The notes beneath the pieces are model-generated. The model made no database searches. It was given only the letters and a program-made list of their open reading frames with translations, and had not been told where the DNA came from. A stretch of DNA of 64,000 bases from an uncultured Gammaproteobacteria bacterium (GTDB lineage: Bacteria; Pseudomonadota; Gammaproteobacteria; GCA-002705445; GCA-002716945). The stretch covers positions 62,001 through 126,000 of the forward strand of contig CACOMO010000002.1 in assembly GCA_902628335.1 (NCBI GenBank), given 5' to 3'. Each line of letters opens with the position of its first letter. Position 1 is the stretch's first letter. Both the position numbers and the translations under genes were made by a program. Of this stretch, positions 40,130 to 50,599 are shown in pieces.

Positions 40130-43100
40130 CTATACCTCTTTATTGTCTTGATCTAAATCTATGTTTATTCCCAAAGATCTTATTTCTTTCAGTAGAACGT
40201 TAAATGATTCTGGAACACTAGGTTCTGTATTATATTGTCCATCTACTATGTTCTTGTAAACTCGGTTTCTTCCTACGACATCGTCTGACTTGACAGTGAG
40301 CATTTCTTGAAGTGTATGTGAAGCACCATATGCTTGAAGAGCCCACACTTCCATCTCACCAAATCTCTGACCACCGAATTGTGCTTTACCGCCAAGAGGC
40401 TGCTGGGTCACTAAACTGTAGGGCCCTGTCGATCTTGCATGCATTTTATCATCAACAAGATGATTGAGTTTAATCATGTACATATAACCAATAGTGACAG
40501 GCCTCTCAAACTTTTCACCGGTTCTGCCATCAAATAAAACTGCTTGTCCGCTCTCCGGTAACTCTGCTATTTTTAACATAGTTTTAATCTCTAATTCAGA
40601 TGCGCCATCAAAAACTGGTGTTGCCATCGGCACTCCATCTCTGAGATTGTTGGCTAGAACAGTTATTTCTGACTCATTGAGAGATTTGAGATCGTGCTTG
40701 TCAAAACCAGGACAAGAGGAGTATACATCTGTAAGATAAGATCTTATTTTTTTACTATTTTGCTTCTGATCAAGCAAACTACCAATTTTAAAACCTATGC
40801 CTCTCGCAGCCCATCCTAGGTGAGTCTCAAGTACCTGTCCGACGTTCATTCTAGACGGTACACCTAGTGGATTTAGGACAATATCAACAGGGCGTCCATC
40901 TTCGGTGTGTGGCATATCCTCCACAGGAACTATTTGTGAGATGACACCCTTGTTACCATGTCTACCAGCCATTTTATCACCAGGCTGAAGAGTCCTCTTA
41001 ACCGCTAGGTAAACTTTTACTTTCTTTTGTATACCTGGTCCTAAATCATCATGTTGTGAGATTTTTTGTGTGTTTAATTCAAGATCCTCAGTGAATTTTT
41101 TACTTAGATCGTCTAGCTGTGACTGAAGTGAAGCTAATGCAGTATTTCCTGACTCAGTTTTAAGTCTAAATTTGAATAAATCCTCATCTATTACAGTGTC
41201 CAAAATTGATGAAGTTAACTTAGATCCTGCTTTGATATCATTTGGTGCTTTTGATACTTGCTTGTTCAAAAGAATCTTCCTTGTCCTAACAAAGATATTC
41301 TCTTGATTAATTCGTAATTCATCCTCGAGATTTTTTCGTGCATCTCGAATTGCATCATCTTGAATTTCGACTGCTCTCTTGTCTTTATCAATACCGTCTC
41401 TTGTAAATACTCTCACGTCTATAACAGTTCCATCCATACCAGAAGGTACTTTTAATGATGTATCTTTCACATCTGACGCTTTTTCACCAAAAATAGCTCT
41501 AAGAAGTTTCTCTTCAGGTGTGAGCTGACTTTCACCTTTTGGTGTGACTTTACCAACAAGGATGTCTCCAGATTTTACTTCTGCTCCAACATATACGATG
41601 CCCGACTCATCAAGTTTATTTAATAGGTTTTCGCTGACATTTGGAATATCAGAAGTTATTTCTTCCGAGCCAAGTTTAGTATCTCTTGCTATACACTCCA
41701 GCTCTTCAATATGAATAGATGTGAACCGATCCTCTTGAACCACTCTTTCCGACACAAGAATTGAATCTTCGAAGTTGTAACCATGCCATGGCATGAATGC
41801 AATAAGCAGGTTTTGACCCAAGGCTAATTCACCTAAATCTGTTGATGGACCATCTGCAATGACGTCACCATTTTCTATCTTGTCACCAGTTGCAACGAGT
41901 GGTCTTTGGTTTATACAGGTATTCTGATTTGTGCGTGTGTACTTTGTCAGAGGATATATGTCAACTCCTGTATCATTAGTAGTTGCAACCTCATCATCAT
42001 TAACATTTACGATGATTCGAGATGCATCCACGTAATCAACTACTCCGCCACGTTTAACAGTGATTGATGCTCCGGAATCAATGGCTACTGTTTTTTCTAT
42101 ACCAGTTCCTACAAGCGGTTTCTCAGGTTTCAATATTGGCACAGCTTGACGTTGCATATTTGATCCCATTAATGCTCTGTTAGCATCATCATGCTCAAGA
42201 AACGGTATCAAAGCAGCAGCAACTGATACAACTTGTTTAGGCGAAACATCCATAAGTTCAACTTTTTCTGGAGATGTTATTGTGAATTCATTGTTATGCC
42301 TGCAAGAAATTAGCTCACCTACAATCTTATTATTCTTATCTAATTCAGTGTTTGCTTGAGCTATATAATACTTGCCCTCTTCTATTGCCGACAACCATTT
42401 TATTTGATTTCTAACTTTGCCTTTTTCGACAATTCGATAGGGAGTTTCAAGAAAACCATAATCATTAGTCCGGGAATATGTAGCAAGTGAATTAATCAAA
42501 CCTATGTTAGGCCCTTCAGGCGTTTCAATAGGACATACTCTGCCATAATGTGTTGGGTGCACATCTCGAACTTCAAACCCAGCTCTTTCTCTCGTTAGCC
42601 CACCTGGGCCAAGAGCGGATATTCTTCTTTTATGAGTTATTTCTGCTAATGGATTGTTTTGATCCATAAATTGTGACAATTGACTAGTGCCGAAGAATTC
42701 TTTGAGTGTTGCAGTTATGGGTTTTGAATTAATGATATCTTTGGGTTGTAATTTATCAGCTAGCTCCATAGTGCTCATTCGTTCCTTGACAGCTTTCTCT
42801 ACCCTAACAAGTCCAATTCTGAAAACATTTTCTACCATCTCTCCAACACTTTTCACTCTGCGATTACCCAGATGATCTATATCATCTACACTATCAAAAC
42901 CATTTCTAATATTTAAAAGAGTTGACAATACGGATATTATATCGTCATTAGATAAAACTCCTGAACCTGTTACTTGAGATCTTCCTACACGAGAGTTAAA
43001 TTTCATTCGGCCAACGCCCGATAAATCGTATCTATCCTCAGATTGGAAAAGATTAGTAAATAACTGTGATGAAGCTTCCTTGGTAGGAGGCTCACCTGGT

Positions 43101-44227
43101 CTCATCATTCTATAAATTTCAATTAGTGCAGTATCTTGATCTGTTGTCGGATCTACATCAAGTGTATTACAAATAAATGGCCCTCTATCTAATTCATTAG
43201 TGTGAAGTATTTCAAAACTCTTCAAATCCGAACTTAATATGGTTTCAACTATTTCTGGAGTTATTTGCTGATTACATGTTAGTAAAATTTCACCAGTTTT
43301 TTTGTTTATAACATCTGAGGATATTCTCTTACCATAAAGTGATTCATTAGGTATAAAAAAACCCTTCATGGAAGACTTCTTCTGAAGCTCCACATGCCTT
43401 GATGTTATTCTTTTTCCTTTCCCAACAATTAGTTTTTTACCATGTTGTATATCAAATAATGCAATACTACCTTTGAGATCGGATAAACTTTGGTGGATGA
43501 ATAATTTACCCTTTTCAATTGATACTTTGTTGCTATCGTAAAATAAATCCAGAATCTCCTTTGTGTTGTAACCCAGTGCTCTCAAAATTATAGTTGAAGC
43601 GATTTTCCTTCTTCTGTCTATTCTGGCAAAGACAACATCTTTTTGATCAAATTCAAAATCAAGCCACGAACCTCTATAGGGAATAACTCGTGCTGAGAAC
43701 AAGAGTTTACCTGAGGAATGAGTCTTCCCACTATCGTGATCAAAGAAAACACCCGGGGATCTGTGCAATTGAGAAACAACCACTCGCTCAGTTCCATTAA
43801 CAATAAACGTTCCGTATTTTGTCATTATTGGCATATCCCCAAGAAATACCTCTTTGTTCTCAAAAATCTCTAATTTACCAGCAGATTTTGGATCAATATT
43901 AACAGATAGTTTCAGATCAACTTTAAGAGGAACCGAATAACTTTTTCCTGTAATTCTGCATTCTTCTTCAGTGAACTCCTCTCTGCCGAGTTTAAAACCC
44001 ATAAACTCTAACTTACAATTACTAGCGTAATCATAAATTGGAAATACGGACTCAAAGACTTCATGAAGACCAGATTTATCTTTGTTTATGCTACCATTTT
44101 TATCTAAACCTAAAAATTTATTATAAGATTCCAATTGGAGTTGGATTAAATTTGGCATTTGGAGAACATCACCAAGTTTGCCAAAGTTTTTTCTAATCCT
44201 CTTTTTTGCAGTGTATGTATATTTCAT
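40130..44227 (-). CDS. rpoB: RNA polymerase beta subunit
   Basis: Beta forms the other half of the polymerase cleft and contains the rifampicin pocket. Typical motifs are [24 protein letters not shown] near residue 505, [23 protein letters not shown] and the C-terminal [25 protein letters not shown]. The start [17 protein letters not shown] at 44227 matches the family; the track's ten extra residues come from upstream sequence that forms a hairpin. The product is 1365 residues. The rifampicin cluster looks wild-type. Confidence 0.98.
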   Translation of the reverse strand: MKYTYTAKKRIRKNFGKLGDVLQMPNLIQLQLESYNKFLGLDKNGSINKDKSGLHEVFESVFPIYDYASNCKLEFMGFKLGREEFTEEECRITGKSYSVPLKVDLKLSVNIDPKSAGKLEIFENKEVFLGDMPIMTKYGTFIVNGTERVVVSQLHRSPGVFFDHDSGKTHSSGKLLFSARVIPYRGSWLDFEFDQKDVVFARIDRRRKIASTIILRALGYNTKEILDLFYDSNKVSIEKGKLFIHQSLSDLKGSIALFDIQHGKKLIVGKGKRITSRHVELQKKSSMKGFFIPNESLYGKRISSDVINKKTGEILLTCNQQITPEIVETILSSDLKSFEILHTNELDRGPFICNTLDVDPTTDQDTALIEIYRMMRPGEPPTKEASSQLFTNLFQSEDRYDLSGVGRMKFNSRVGRSQVTGSGVLSNDDIISVLSTLLNIRNGFDSVDDIDHLGNRRVKSVGEMVENVFRIGLVRVEKAVKERMSTMELADKLQPKDIINSKPITATLKEFFGTSQLSQFMDQNNPLAEITHKRRISALGPGGLTRERAGFEVRDVHPTHYGRVCPIETPEGPNIGLINSLATYSRTNDYGFLETPYRIVEKGKVRNQIKWLSAIEEGKYYIAQANTELDKNNKIVGELISCRHNNEFTITSPEKVELMDVSPKQVVSVAAALIPFLEHDDANRALMGSNMQRQAVPILKPEKPLVGTGIEKTVAIDSGASITVKRGGVVDYVDASRIIVNVNDDEVATTNDTGVDIYPLTKYTRTNQNTCINQRPLVATGDKIENGDVIADGPSTDLGELALGQNLLIAFMPWHGYNFEDSILVSERVVQEDRFTSIHIEELECIARDTKLGSEEITSDIPNVSENLLNKLDESGIVYVGAEVKSGDILVGKVTPKGESQLTPEEKLLRAIFGEKASDVKDTSLKVPSGMDGTVIDVRVFTRDGIDKDKRAVEIQDDAIRDARKNLEDELRINQENIFVRTRKILLNKQVSKAPNDIKAGSKLTSSILDTVIDEDLFKFRLKTESGNTALASLQSQLDDLSKKFTEDLELNTQKISQHDDLGPGIQKKVKVYLAVKRTLQPGDKMAGRHGNKGVISQIVPVEDMPHTEDGRPVDIVLNPLGVPSRMNVGQVLETHLGWAARGIGFKIGSLLDQKQNSKKIRSYLTDVYSSCPGFDKHDLKSLNESEITVLANNLRDGVPMATPVFDGASELEIKTMLKIAELPESGQAVLFDGRTGEKFERPVTIGYMYMIKLNHLVDDKMHARSTGPYSLVTQQPLGGKAQFGGQRFGEMEVWALQAYGASHTLQEMLTVKSDDVVGRNRVYKNIVDGQYNTEPSVPESFNVLLKEIRSLGINIDLDQDNKEV

Positions 44228-44249
44228 CAATTGTTCCCAATAGCATATA

Positions 44250-44269
44250 TAGCCCAAGTTAATGGGCTA
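44250..44269 (-). promoter_or_regulatory. Hairpin in the rplL-rpoB spacer (attenuator or processing site candidate)
   Basis: TAGCCCA-AGTTAA-TGGGCTA forms a perfect 7 bp stem with a 6-base loop, between the rplL stop and the rpoB start. No T-run follows in the transcription direction, so it is not a strong terminator. In E. coli this spacer holds an attenuator and an RNase III site; an equivalent role is inferred from position. Confidence 0.45.
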
Positions 44270-44296
44270 TTAGTTAATTGTTAGTTTCTAAAAAAA

Positions 44297-44680
44297 TTAT
44301 TTAAGCTCAACAGTAGCGCCTGCTTCTTCAAGTTGTTTCTTGAATTCCTCTGCTTCGTCCTTTGCGACTCCTTCCTTCAAAACACATGGAGCAGACTCGG
44401 CCTTTTCTTTAGCCTCTTTTAGACCTAGCCCAGTAATTGCTCTTACAGCTTTTATAACTGCTACTTTATTACTGCCTGCGTTAGCTAACGATAAATCAAA
44501 AGCAGACTTTTCCTCTGCTGCTGAATCTCCACCGTCTGCTGCTGCTGCTGGAGCTGCTGCTGGAGCTGCTGCTGCTGCTGTTACACCGAACTTTTCTTCC
44601 ATTTCTGAAATAAGCTCAACGACTTCCATCACTGTCATATTGGATATTGAGTCTAAAATTTCATCTTTTGTTACTGCCAT
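44297..44680 (-). CDS. rplL: 50S ribosomal protein L7/L12
   Basis: L7/L12 is the multi-copy stalk protein that recruits translational GTPases. The 127-residue product has the N-terminal dimerisation domain ([19 protein letters not shown]), an Ala-rich hinge and the C-terminal factor-binding domain ([23 protein letters not shown]). The run of alanine codons around 44530-44580 gives a GCT-rich tract at DNA level that is just the hinge. It starts 19 bp after rplJ. Confidence 0.98.
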   Translation of the reverse strand: MAVTKDEILDSISNMTVMEVVELISEMEEKFGVTAAAAAPAAAPAAAADGGDSAAEEKSAFDLSLANAGSNKVAVIKAVRAITGLGLKEAKEKAESAPCVLKEGVAKDEAEEFKKQLEEAGATVELK

Positions 44681-44699
44681 CTTATGCTCTCCTGGTTAT

Positions 44700-45221
44700 C
44701 TAATTCTTTGATTGCTTTATAGCGTCAACTGTTCTAACTATCTTCGTCGGTACAGCGTTCATAGTAGATACTAATTTTTGAATAGGTGCCTGTATCACAG
44801 ACATTAGCATCGCTATAGCTTGCTCATATGAAGGAAGTGATGCTAACTTTTTAATCTCAGCTAGATCTAGTTCTTTTCCTTTGTATGCAAGTGATCGTAA
44901 TTCTATGTTCTCATTCTCGTCAATAAATTTTTTGACTAATTTGGCAAAATCACCTGGATTCTCTGAGGATGTAGCAAGAATTTGAGGGCCTTTGATTTTC
45001 TCGTGAAGATCTGAATAAGCTGATTCTTTTAATGCCATTTTAAGCATGTTATTTTTGACCACTTTGATATAAATGCCAGGTGTTCTAGCAATTTTTCTAA
45101 ATTCATTCAATTGATTAGCAGTAAGACCACGATAATCTGCAGTCATAAGTGTATCAGCTTCGGCTATTATACTGGTTACTTCTTTAACTAGATCCTTCTT
45201 CTCAGCTATATTTAATGGCAT
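44700..45221 (-). CDS. rplJ: 50S ribosomal protein L10
   Basis: L10 anchors the L7/L12 stalk to 23S rRNA. The 173-residue product begins MPLNIAEKKDLVKEVTSIIAEA, has DYRGLTANQLNEFRKIAR near residue 29, and a C-terminal helix that would bind L7/L12 dimers. Only 4 bp separate it from rplA, so the long rplJ leader of E. coli (L10 autoregulation site) is absent here. Confidence 0.97.
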   Translation of the reverse strand: MPLNIAEKKDLVKEVTSIIAEADTLMTADYRGLTANQLNEFRKIARTPGIYIKVVKNNMLKMALKESAYSDLHEKIKGPQILATSSENPGDFAKLVKKFIDENENIELRSLAYKGKELDLAEIKKLASLPSYEQAIAMLMSVIQAPIQKLVSTMNAVPTKIVRTVDAIKQSKN

Positions 45222-45225
45222 AACC

Positions 45226-45927
45226 CTAACCTCTCTTCTCGACTGTGGATAAGTCTACCTTAAATCCGGGGCCCATAGTAGAGGAAATTGTGATATTTTT
45301 CATATATTTTCCTTTTGCACCAGCAGGTTTGGCCTTTATGAGATCATCAATCAAAGCATATGCATTCTCAACAAGCTTTTCTGCCTCAAAATTCATTTTT
45401 CCTATGGGTGCGTGTATTATGCCTGCTTTGTCAGTTTTGTATCTTATCTGGCCTTTCTTGGCGTTAGCAACGGCGTCTTTAACATTTTTAGTGACAGTTC
45501 CCTCTTTGGGATTCGGCATGAGATTTTTTGGACCCAATATTCTACCAAGTTGCCCGAGTGATTTCATGCAATCGGGTGTTGCTATTACTATATCTGCTTC
45601 AAGATTTTTATCTTTCTTCACTTTTTCAATTAAATCCTCATATCCTACAATGTCCGCGCCAGCTTTATCGGCAGATGTTGCCTCCTGACCATCAGCAAAG
45701 ACGGCTACTCTAGCGGTTTTACCTATCCCATGAGGGAGTGATGATGATCCTCTTACGTTTTGATCAGATTTTTTAGGATCCACACCGAGATTAATGCTTA
45801 TGTCTACTGTCTCATTAAACTTAAGTTTGGGCATGGATTTACATACCTCTACTGCCTCCTTTAATGTATAAGCTTTTGTCTCATCAACTTTGTCTGTAAT
45901 TAGCTTTTGTCTCTTTGATAATTTCAT
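45226..45927 (-). CDS. rplA: 50S ribosomal protein L1
   Basis: L1 forms the mobile stalk at the E-site; in E. coli it represses the L11 operon. The 233-residue product shows NETVDISINLGVDPKKSDQNVRG near residue 37 and GPKNLMPNPKEGTVTKNV near 140. Its ATG overlaps the rplK stop by one base. Confidence 0.98.
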   Translation of the reverse strand: MKLSKRQKLITDKVDETKAYTLKEAVEVCKSMPKLKFNETVDISINLGVDPKKSDQNVRGSSSLPHGIGKTARVAVFADGQEATSADKAGADIVGYEDLIEKVKKDKNLEADIVIATPDCMKSLGQLGRILGPKNLMPNPKEGTVTKNVKDAVANAKKGQIRYKTDKAGIIHAPIGKMNFEAEKLVENAYALIDDLIKAKPAGAKGKYMKNITISSTMGPGFKVDLSTVEKRG

Positions 45928-46355
45928 TACTCTACCTCTATACCCATACTGCGAGCTGTTCCAGCTATTATTTTAACTGCCTGTTCTAGATCCCCTGCAT
46001 TTAAGTCGCCCTCTTTTTGCTTCACTATCTCCTCAAGTTGTTTCTTCGTTATTTTACCTACTTTATTACTCTGAGGAGTTGCGCTGCCTTTTTGCACACC
46101 TGCAGCTTTTTTAATTAGCACAGAGGCAGGTGTTGACTTTACAATAAAATCAAATGATCGATCCTTATAAACATTTATAACAACAGGCATCGCAAGACCT
46201 TTTTCAAGATCTTTAGTTTTATCGTTAAATTGTTTGCAGAAATCTTGAATATTGAGACCATGTTGTCCTAGTGCAGGGCCAACTGGAGGCGCTGGATTAG
46301 CATTGCCTGCAGGAACCTGGAGTTTTACTTGTGTGATTAATTCTTTTGCTGCCAT
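45927..46355 (-). CDS. rplK: 50S ribosomal protein L11
   Basis: L11 forms the GTPase-associated centre and is needed for RelA stringent-response signalling. The 142-residue product shows [27 protein letters not shown] near residue 10, with the conserved proline helix, and ends with [15 protein letters not shown]. Its ATG overlaps the nusG stop by one base. Confidence 0.98.
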   Translation of the reverse strand: MAAKELITQVKLQVPAGNANPAPPVGPALGQHGLNIQDFCKQFNDKTKDLEKGLAMPVVINVYKDRSFDFIVKSTPASVLIKKAAGVQKGSATPQSNKVGKITKKQLEEIVKQKEGDLNAGDLEQAVKIIAGTARSMGIEVE

Positions 46356-46882
46356 TATCCTTTTTCAACCTGTGTTAATGATAATTCAATTGGTGTTGGC
46401 TTCCCAAATACCAAAACCTTTACTGTAAGCCTATTTTTTTCAAAATCAACCTTTTCTACTTCTCCATTAAAATCATTAAATGGTCCATCTGTAATTCTGA
46501 CGATTTCACCCGTCTCAAACATGACTTTAGGTCTAGGTTGATCAGAATCCTCACGCATGGATTGGATTAAATTCTCTGCTTCACTATTATCAAGAGGTAC
46601 AGGTTTATCACTAGTTCCACCAACAAAACCAAGAACTTTCGGTGAACTTTTAACTAGATGCCATGTATTATCGTTCATATCCATTTTTATCATTACATAA
46701 CCCGGAAAATACTTTCTCTCAGTTCGCTTCTTTTGGCCTTCTTTTATCTCTAAAACTTCCTCTGTTGGCACAAGTATATCTCCAAAAGATGACTCTAACC
46801 CTTCTCGTTTTATCATCTCTTCTAGTGACTGTTTAACTTTATTCTCATAACCAGAGTAAGCTTGAAGAACGTACCATTTCAT
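46355..46882 (-). CDS. nusG: Transcription termination/antitermination protein NusG
   Basis: NusG binds RNA polymerase and links it either to Rho or, through S10, to the leading ribosome. The 175-residue product has the NGN domain ([20 protein letters not shown], then [14 protein letters not shown]) and a C-terminal KOW domain ([19 protein letters not shown] near residue 125). It starts 1 base after secE. The partner S10 in this genome carries an unusual N-terminal extension. Confidence 0.98.
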   Translation of the reverse strand: MKWYVLQAYSGYENKVKQSLEEMIKREGLESSFGDILVPTEEVLEIKEGQKKRTERKYFPGYVMIKMDMNDNTWHLVKSSPKVLGFVGGTSDKPVPLDNSEAENLIQSMREDSDQPRPKVMFETGEIVRITDGPFNDFNGEVEKVDFEKNRLTVKVLVFGKPTPIELSLTQVEKG

Positions 46883-46883
46883 T

Positions 46884-47255
46884 TTATCTTACCCCGTATA
46901 ATGTGCCTACTGACCATGCAAACAGCATGTCAAGTAACCAAAGTATGATGCCAATTATAACAACTATAACTATGACACCCAAAGTTGTTTGAGTTGTCTC
47001 CTGTTTAGTAGGCCAAGTGACTTTATTTAGCTCTACTTTTGAATCTGCCACGTAACTAAAAACTGTTCTACCGAAATCAGTTCTATACGCAATAGTTGCA
47101 GCAATTACTATTGATGAAATAACTCCAAGGACCCTATAGAATAGTCGAACTTCAGAAAAATAATAAAATAAAAAAATCCCTGTCAGTAGCACTAATAATG
47201 AGACTAACATTAGTAGAGAATTATTTTTATTATCTTCGACTTTCGATTCTGCCAT
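46884..47255 (-). CDS. secE: Protein translocase subunit SecE (three-helix form)
   Basis: SecE clamps the SecY channel in the inner membrane. The start MAESKVEDN at 47255 has AGGAA upstream and lies clear of the tRNA-Trp gene; the track's version runs back into that tRNA. The 123-residue product has three hydrophobic helices and the conserved amphipathic/hinge region ELNKVTWPTKQETTQTT near residue 80. The three-helix form is typical of gammaproteobacteria, whereas most other bacteria have a one-helix form. Confidence 0.95.
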   Translation of the reverse strand: MAESKVEDNKNNSLLMLVSLLVLLTGIFLFYYFSEVRLFYRVLGVISSIVIAATIAYRTDFGRTVFSYVADSKVELNKVTWPTKQETTQTTLGVIVIVVIIGIILWLLDMLFAWSVGTLYGVR

Positions 47256-47273
47256 GGTTACATTCCTAATCAT

Positions 47274-47346
47274 CAGGCCAGGAGGGACTCGAACCCCCAA
47301 CCTACGGTTTTGGAGACCGTCGCTCTACCAGTTGAGCTACTAGCCT
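47274..47346 (-). tRNA. tRNA-Trp (CCA)
   Basis: The reverse strand folds as a cloverleaf: acceptor AGGCTAG / CTGGCCT with discriminator G, anticodon loop TCTCCAAAA giving anticodon CCA, and a TTCGAGTCC T-arm. No 3' CCA is encoded. It lies between tuf and secE, the common proteobacterial position. Confidence 0.97.
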
Positions 47347-47376
47347 ATCAATCTAATTAAATCAGATGATTGACTA

Positions 47377-48567
47377 TTACTCTATGATTTTTGCAACTAC
47401 TCCTGCGCCGACTGTCTTTCCACCTTCACGAATCGCGAACTTTAGCCCTTCTTCCATAGCAATTGGTGTAATTAGCTCGACTTTCATTTTGACGTTATCT
47501 CCAGGCATAACCATTTCTGTATCTTTTGGTAGTTCAATCGCGCCTGTTACATCTGTTGTTCTGAAATAAAACTGTGGCCTATAATTTGCAAAAAATGGTG
47601 TATGCCTTCCACCCTCTTCTTTTGAGAGTACATATATTTCGCACTCAAACTTAGTATGAGGCTTCACAGAACCAGGTATACATAAGACCTGACCCCTCTC
47701 TACTTCCTCACGTTTAGTACCACGAAGTAAAACGCCAACATTATCTCCTGCCACACCTTCGTCAAGTAGTTTTCTAAACATCTCAACACCTGTGCAGGTT
47801 GTTTTGGTAGTTTCTCTTATGCCAACAATCTCAATTTCGTCCCCTACGTTAACTTTCCCGCGCTCTATTCTGCCTGTAACTACAGTCCCTCTGCCTGAGA
47901 TGGAAAATACATCTTCAATTGGCATCAAGAATTTTTGATCAACTGGTCTCTCTGGCACAGGTATGAAACTATCCATAGCTTCAATGAGCTTTTGTATAGA
48001 TGGAACACCGATGTCAGAAGTGTCCCCCTCAATAGCTTTGAGGGCTGAACCAGTTATGATAGGGACGTCATCACCAGGAAATTCATACTTCGTAAGTAAC
48101 TCTCTGATTTCCATCTCTACTAAATCTGTAAGTTCTTTGTCGTCAACTTGATCTGCCTTGTTTAAGTAAACAACGATATGTGGAACACCTACTTGTCTAG
48201 CTAGAAGAATGTGTTCACGTGTTTGCGGCATTGGTCCATCAGCAGCAGAACAAACTAGAACAGCTCCATCCATTTGTGCTGCACCAGTGATCATATTTTT
48301 TACATAGTCAGCATGCCCTGGGCAATCAACGTGCGCATAGTGCCTACTATCTGATTCGTACTCAACATGAGCAGTCGCGATTGTTATACCACGTGCTTTT
48401 TCCTCTGGTGCATTATCAATTTGATCATATGCTTTGAATTCACCACCATGCTTCTCCCCCATTACTTTGGTAAGAGCAGCTGTGAGTGTTGTTTTTCCAT
48501 GATCAACATGGCCAATAGTCCCAACGTTGACATGTTCCTTATTTCTTTCGAATTTTTCTTTTGACAT
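47377..48567 (-). CDS. tuf: Elongation factor Tu
   Basis: EF-Tu delivers aminoacyl-tRNA to the ribosome. The 396-residue product shows GHVDHGKTT near residue 19, the DCPGHADY G3 motif near 81 and NKAD near 136, and ends in the usual VVAKIIE. This is the copy between tRNA-Thr and tRNA-Trp (the tufB position). No second copy follows fusA in this window, so this may be the only tuf gene here. Confidence 0.98.
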   Translation of the reverse strand: MSKEKFERNKEHVNVGTIGHVDHGKTTLTAALTKVMGEKHGGEFKAYDQIDNAPEEKARGITIATAHVEYESDSRHYAHVDCPGHADYVKNMITGAAQMDGAVLVCSAADGPMPQTREHILLARQVGVPHIVVYLNKADQVDDKELTDLVEMEIRELLTKYEFPGDDVPIITGSALKAIEGDTSDIGVPSIQKLIEAMDSFIPVPERPVDQKFLMPIEDVFSISGRGTVVTGRIERGKVNVGDEIEIVGIRETTKTTCTGVEMFRKLLDEGVAGDNVGVLLRGTKREEVERGQVLCIPGSVKPHTKFECEIYVLSKEEGGRHTPFFANYRPQFYFRTTDVTGAIELPKDTEMVMPGDNVKMKVELITPIAMEEGLKFAIREGGKTVGAGVVAKIIE

Positions 48568-48665
48568 TTTTAGTCCCCAGTTCAGTTACAGTTTCAAGTA
48601 GAAGCAATGATAAACTACTTTTTGGCTCAAATACACAAAAAAATCGACAAAATCAGATAAAAAAT

Positions 48666-48738
<73 letters not shown>

Positions 48739-48812
48739 AATTTATATATGTTGTCAGAATATCAAATATTGGGTAGGTTTTTCAATTTTCTAAGACTATG
48801 ATACTCATATGT

Positions 48813-49106
48813 CTACTTTCTCTTAAATCTACTTATAATTTTTTTTTCCATTGCCCAGAAGTATTTGAACTCACCAAATATTGCACCAACCAGAAGGAGT
48901 AAAACTTGATAAACAGGTAAAATTAGTATTATTCTCAGTGTCCAATATGTATACGTATTAGTATTATCTATACTGATGTTGATCAAATCCAACAAAATAC
49001 CAGCCATATATAAAGCCAGCGATCCAGTAATAGCAAAAACGATGTTTACAATAAATAGTCGGTAGTTTGAATCTACCTTGAACAATTTTCTAATTTTTTC
49101 CATCAA
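48813..49106 (-). CDS. Small membrane protein, possibly DUF6787-like
   Basis: A 97-residue protein with two clear hydrophobic helices (FIVNIVFAITGSLALYMAGIL and ILILPVYQVLLLLVGAIFG) and a basic C-terminus ending ISRFKRK. The pattern of TGSLALY, a central YWTLRI and PVYQVLLL resembles small DUF6787-type proteins; this is from memory and only tentative. It lies between tRNA-Gly and tRNA-Thr, splitting a tRNA cluster that is contiguous in many gammaproteobacteria. It could have been transcribed with them. Confidence 0.7.
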   Translation of the reverse strand: MMEKIRKLFKVDSNYRLFIVNIVFAITGSLALYMAGILLDLINISIDNTNTYTYWTLRIILILPVYQVLLLLVGAIFGEFKYFWAMEKKIISRFKRK

Positions 49107-49127
49107 ATATTTTATTCACAATGTATA

Positions 49128-49198
49128 AGCGGGTAGCGGGAATCGAACCCGCATCGTCAGCTTGGAAGGCTGAAGTTCTACCATTGTACCATACCCGC
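49128..49198 (-). tRNA. tRNA-Gly (TCC)
   Basis: The reverse strand folds with acceptor GCGGGTA / TACCCGC, discriminator T, and anticodon loop CTTCCAA giving TCC, reading GGA/GGG. The T-arm GGTTCGATTCC is normal. It lies 12 bp after tRNA-Tyr in the transcription direction. Confidence 0.96.
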
Positions 49199-49209
49199 AG
49201 CAAATCAAA

Positions 49210-49291
49210 TGGAGGGGGCAGGATTCGAACCTGCGAAGGCAGGGCCAGCAGATTTACAGTCTGCCCTCGTTGACCGCTTGAGTACCCCTCC
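49210..49291 (-). tRNA. tRNA-Tyr (GTA)
   Basis: The reverse strand folds as a class II tRNA with a long variable arm: acceptor GGAGGGG / CCCCTCC, discriminator A, anticodon loop CTGTAAAT giving GTA, and T-arm GGTTCGAATCC. It heads the Tyr-Gly-(membrane protein)-Thr-tuf-Trp series. The two track ORFs across it are tRNA shadows. Confidence 0.96.
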
Positions 49292-49346
49292 ATTTTTCGA
49301 TATGTATTTATAACATATATTTATTGTTAAAATTATCAATAATTTG

Positions 49347-49562
49347 TTAATAAGGCCGCTCTGGCTTTTTGAACACCCACAAATAAAAAGCCCAAGCACT
49401 ACCTAATAAAATTAGAATCTTAGTTGCAGTGATCAAATCATTACCATAAGTAATGCCTGACATACATAACGTTACAAACATCACCAATGCTGCCTCTATT
49501 CTATTAGATGTGATCTTCATGCCTAAAAAGCGTGGCGGTGGTCCTAATGGCGGTATAGTCAT
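49347..49562 (-). CDS. Small membrane protein of unknown function
   Basis: A 71-residue protein I do not recognise. It has two hydrophobic segments (AALVMFVTLCMSGITYG and ILILLGSAWAFYLWVF), a Pro-rich start (MTIPPLGPPPRF) and a basic/Pro C-terminus. Its ATG overlaps the upstream gene's stop as TAATG, so it is probably translated by coupling. It is the last of four overlapping unknown genes between tRNA-Tyr and tRNA-Thr(TGT). Confidence 0.6.
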   Translation of the reverse strand: MTIPPLGPPPRFLGMKITSNRIEAALVMFVTLCMSGITYGNDLITATKILILLGSAWAFYLWVFKKPERPY

Positions 49563-49792
49563 TATGTCTCCTCTAATAGCTTAATTACATTACGATTAAG
49601 CTCATTTAGTTTATATTCTCTCACTATATCGTGAGCCTGTAAAACGCTGATGTTATGTTTGTTGGCAAGTTTAGATAACAACGGCTCTGAGATATATGAG
49701 TTTATTAATTCCTTATATTTTAGTAAGTGTGTTGCCCCTTTAATGATAAAAAAAACATGTATATATTTTTTGATGGATGTTTTAGCTCTCAT
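49562..49792 (-). CDS. Small basic protein of unknown function
   Basis: A 76-residue protein from the ATG at 49792; the track's start at 49807 is a TTG inside the upstream gene. The C-terminal half (LLSKLANKHNISVLQAHDIVREYKLNELN) could form a helix-turn-helix-like helical bundle, but there is no firm family match. It overlaps its upstream neighbour by 11 bp and the downstream one as TAATG. Confidence 0.5.
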   Translation of the reverse strand: MRAKTSIKKYIHVFFIIKGATHLLKYKELINSYISEPLLSKLANKHNISVLQAHDIVREYKLNELNRNVIKLLEET

Positions 49793-50186
49793 CAATAATC
49801 TCAACAATCTTCATTAGATTTTCATTCTTCTTATTATCAAATCTCTCGAATATCTTTAAATATTTTCTACACAAATTCTTCTCCTTCATTAGACCGAGTT
49901 GGATAAGTTGCGATCGAGTAGATTGATTAATTCTAAAATATTTTTCTTTTAATTTATTAATCTCTAATTCAGATAAATTGATACTCTCTCTAAACGTATC
50001 TATAAGATCAAATAAATCTCGCTTCGCCTTCTCCTGATCAAAATCTCTGATGCAAACATCGCTATATGTGTCTACACTGGATGAAAATTGAACAAAATCC
50101 TGAAAAATATTGTAGACAGGATTCTCTGACCTTACATCGTTACAAGGTAAAAAAAATAAAATCAAAATCATAATCCTAGCAATCAT
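49782..50186 (-). CDS. Predicted exported protein of unknown function
   Basis: A 134-residue protein with an N-terminal signal peptide (IARIMILILFFLPCNDVRS, likely cleaved near residue 20), so probably periplasmic. The mature part is helical and charged, with three cysteines counting the signal region (CND, VCIRDF, LCRKY) of which the last two could pair. I do not recognise a family. Its start overlaps the upstream gene by 11 bp and its end overlaps the downstream gene by 11 bp. Confidence 0.6.
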   Translation of the reverse strand: MIARIMILILFFLPCNDVRSENPVYNIFQDFVQFSSSVDTYSDVCIRDFDQEKAKRDLFDLIDTFRESINLSELEINKLKEKYFRINQSTRSQLIQLGLMKEKNLCRKYLKIFERFDNKKNENLMKIVEIIDES

Positions 50187-50580
50187 TAATTTCCTTATGT
50201 ATTGTTCTTATAGTACTCTCATCTAGTTTTAAACCTTTAGTAGTCATATAACCTCTCATAGCGTTTATGAACGCTGATTCATTCGGATTACACTCGGATG
50301 CTTTGATTACAGATGCTACAAAAGCTTTAAGCTCCCACTTAACATACTTATTTAAACTCAGCTGATTATTATATCGGTGATTATCTTTTATTTGAATAAG
50401 GAGTTGGTCCCATAATCCGATTAACTTCTTGCTATTTAATAATTTTTCGAGTGTTGTCAACCAAAAACCGTACCATATAATTGGATCAGGATCTTTAAAA
50501 ATTTTTGTTACTATATTTGGAATCTCTTTATTCACGCCAATAAATCCTATATTATTTCTTTTTAATATATAATCAAACAT
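50176..50580 (-). CDS. Protein of unknown function, first of a four-gene overlapping set
   Basis: A 134-residue soluble protein starting at the ATG at 50580 (MFDYILKRNNIGFIGV). The track's longer form would begin inside the divergent tRNA-Thr gene. It is largely helical with aromatic patches (IIWYGFWLTTLEKLL). No known domain is recognised. It is transcribed away from tRNA-Thr(TGT), with about 19 bp between them, and overlaps the exported-protein gene by 11 bp. Confidence 0.55.
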   Translation of the reverse strand: MFDYILKRNNIGFIGVNKEIPNIVTKIFKDPDPIIWYGFWLTTLEKLLNSKKLIGLWDQLLIQIKDNHRYNNQLSLNKYVKWELKAFVASVIKASECNPNESAFINAMRGYMTTKGLKLDESTIRTIHKEINDC

Positions 50581-50599
50581 TAGTAAACAATATAATGAC

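Noticed and set aside
44515-44585. GCTGCTGCT-like repeat tract
   Set aside because: It is the alanine-rich hinge of L7/L12 on the minus strand, a normal feature.
49090-49399. Track ORFs of 67 and 64 residues across the tRNA-Tyr and tRNA-Gly genes
   Set aside because: They translate tRNA sequence; the cloverleafs explain the DNA fully.
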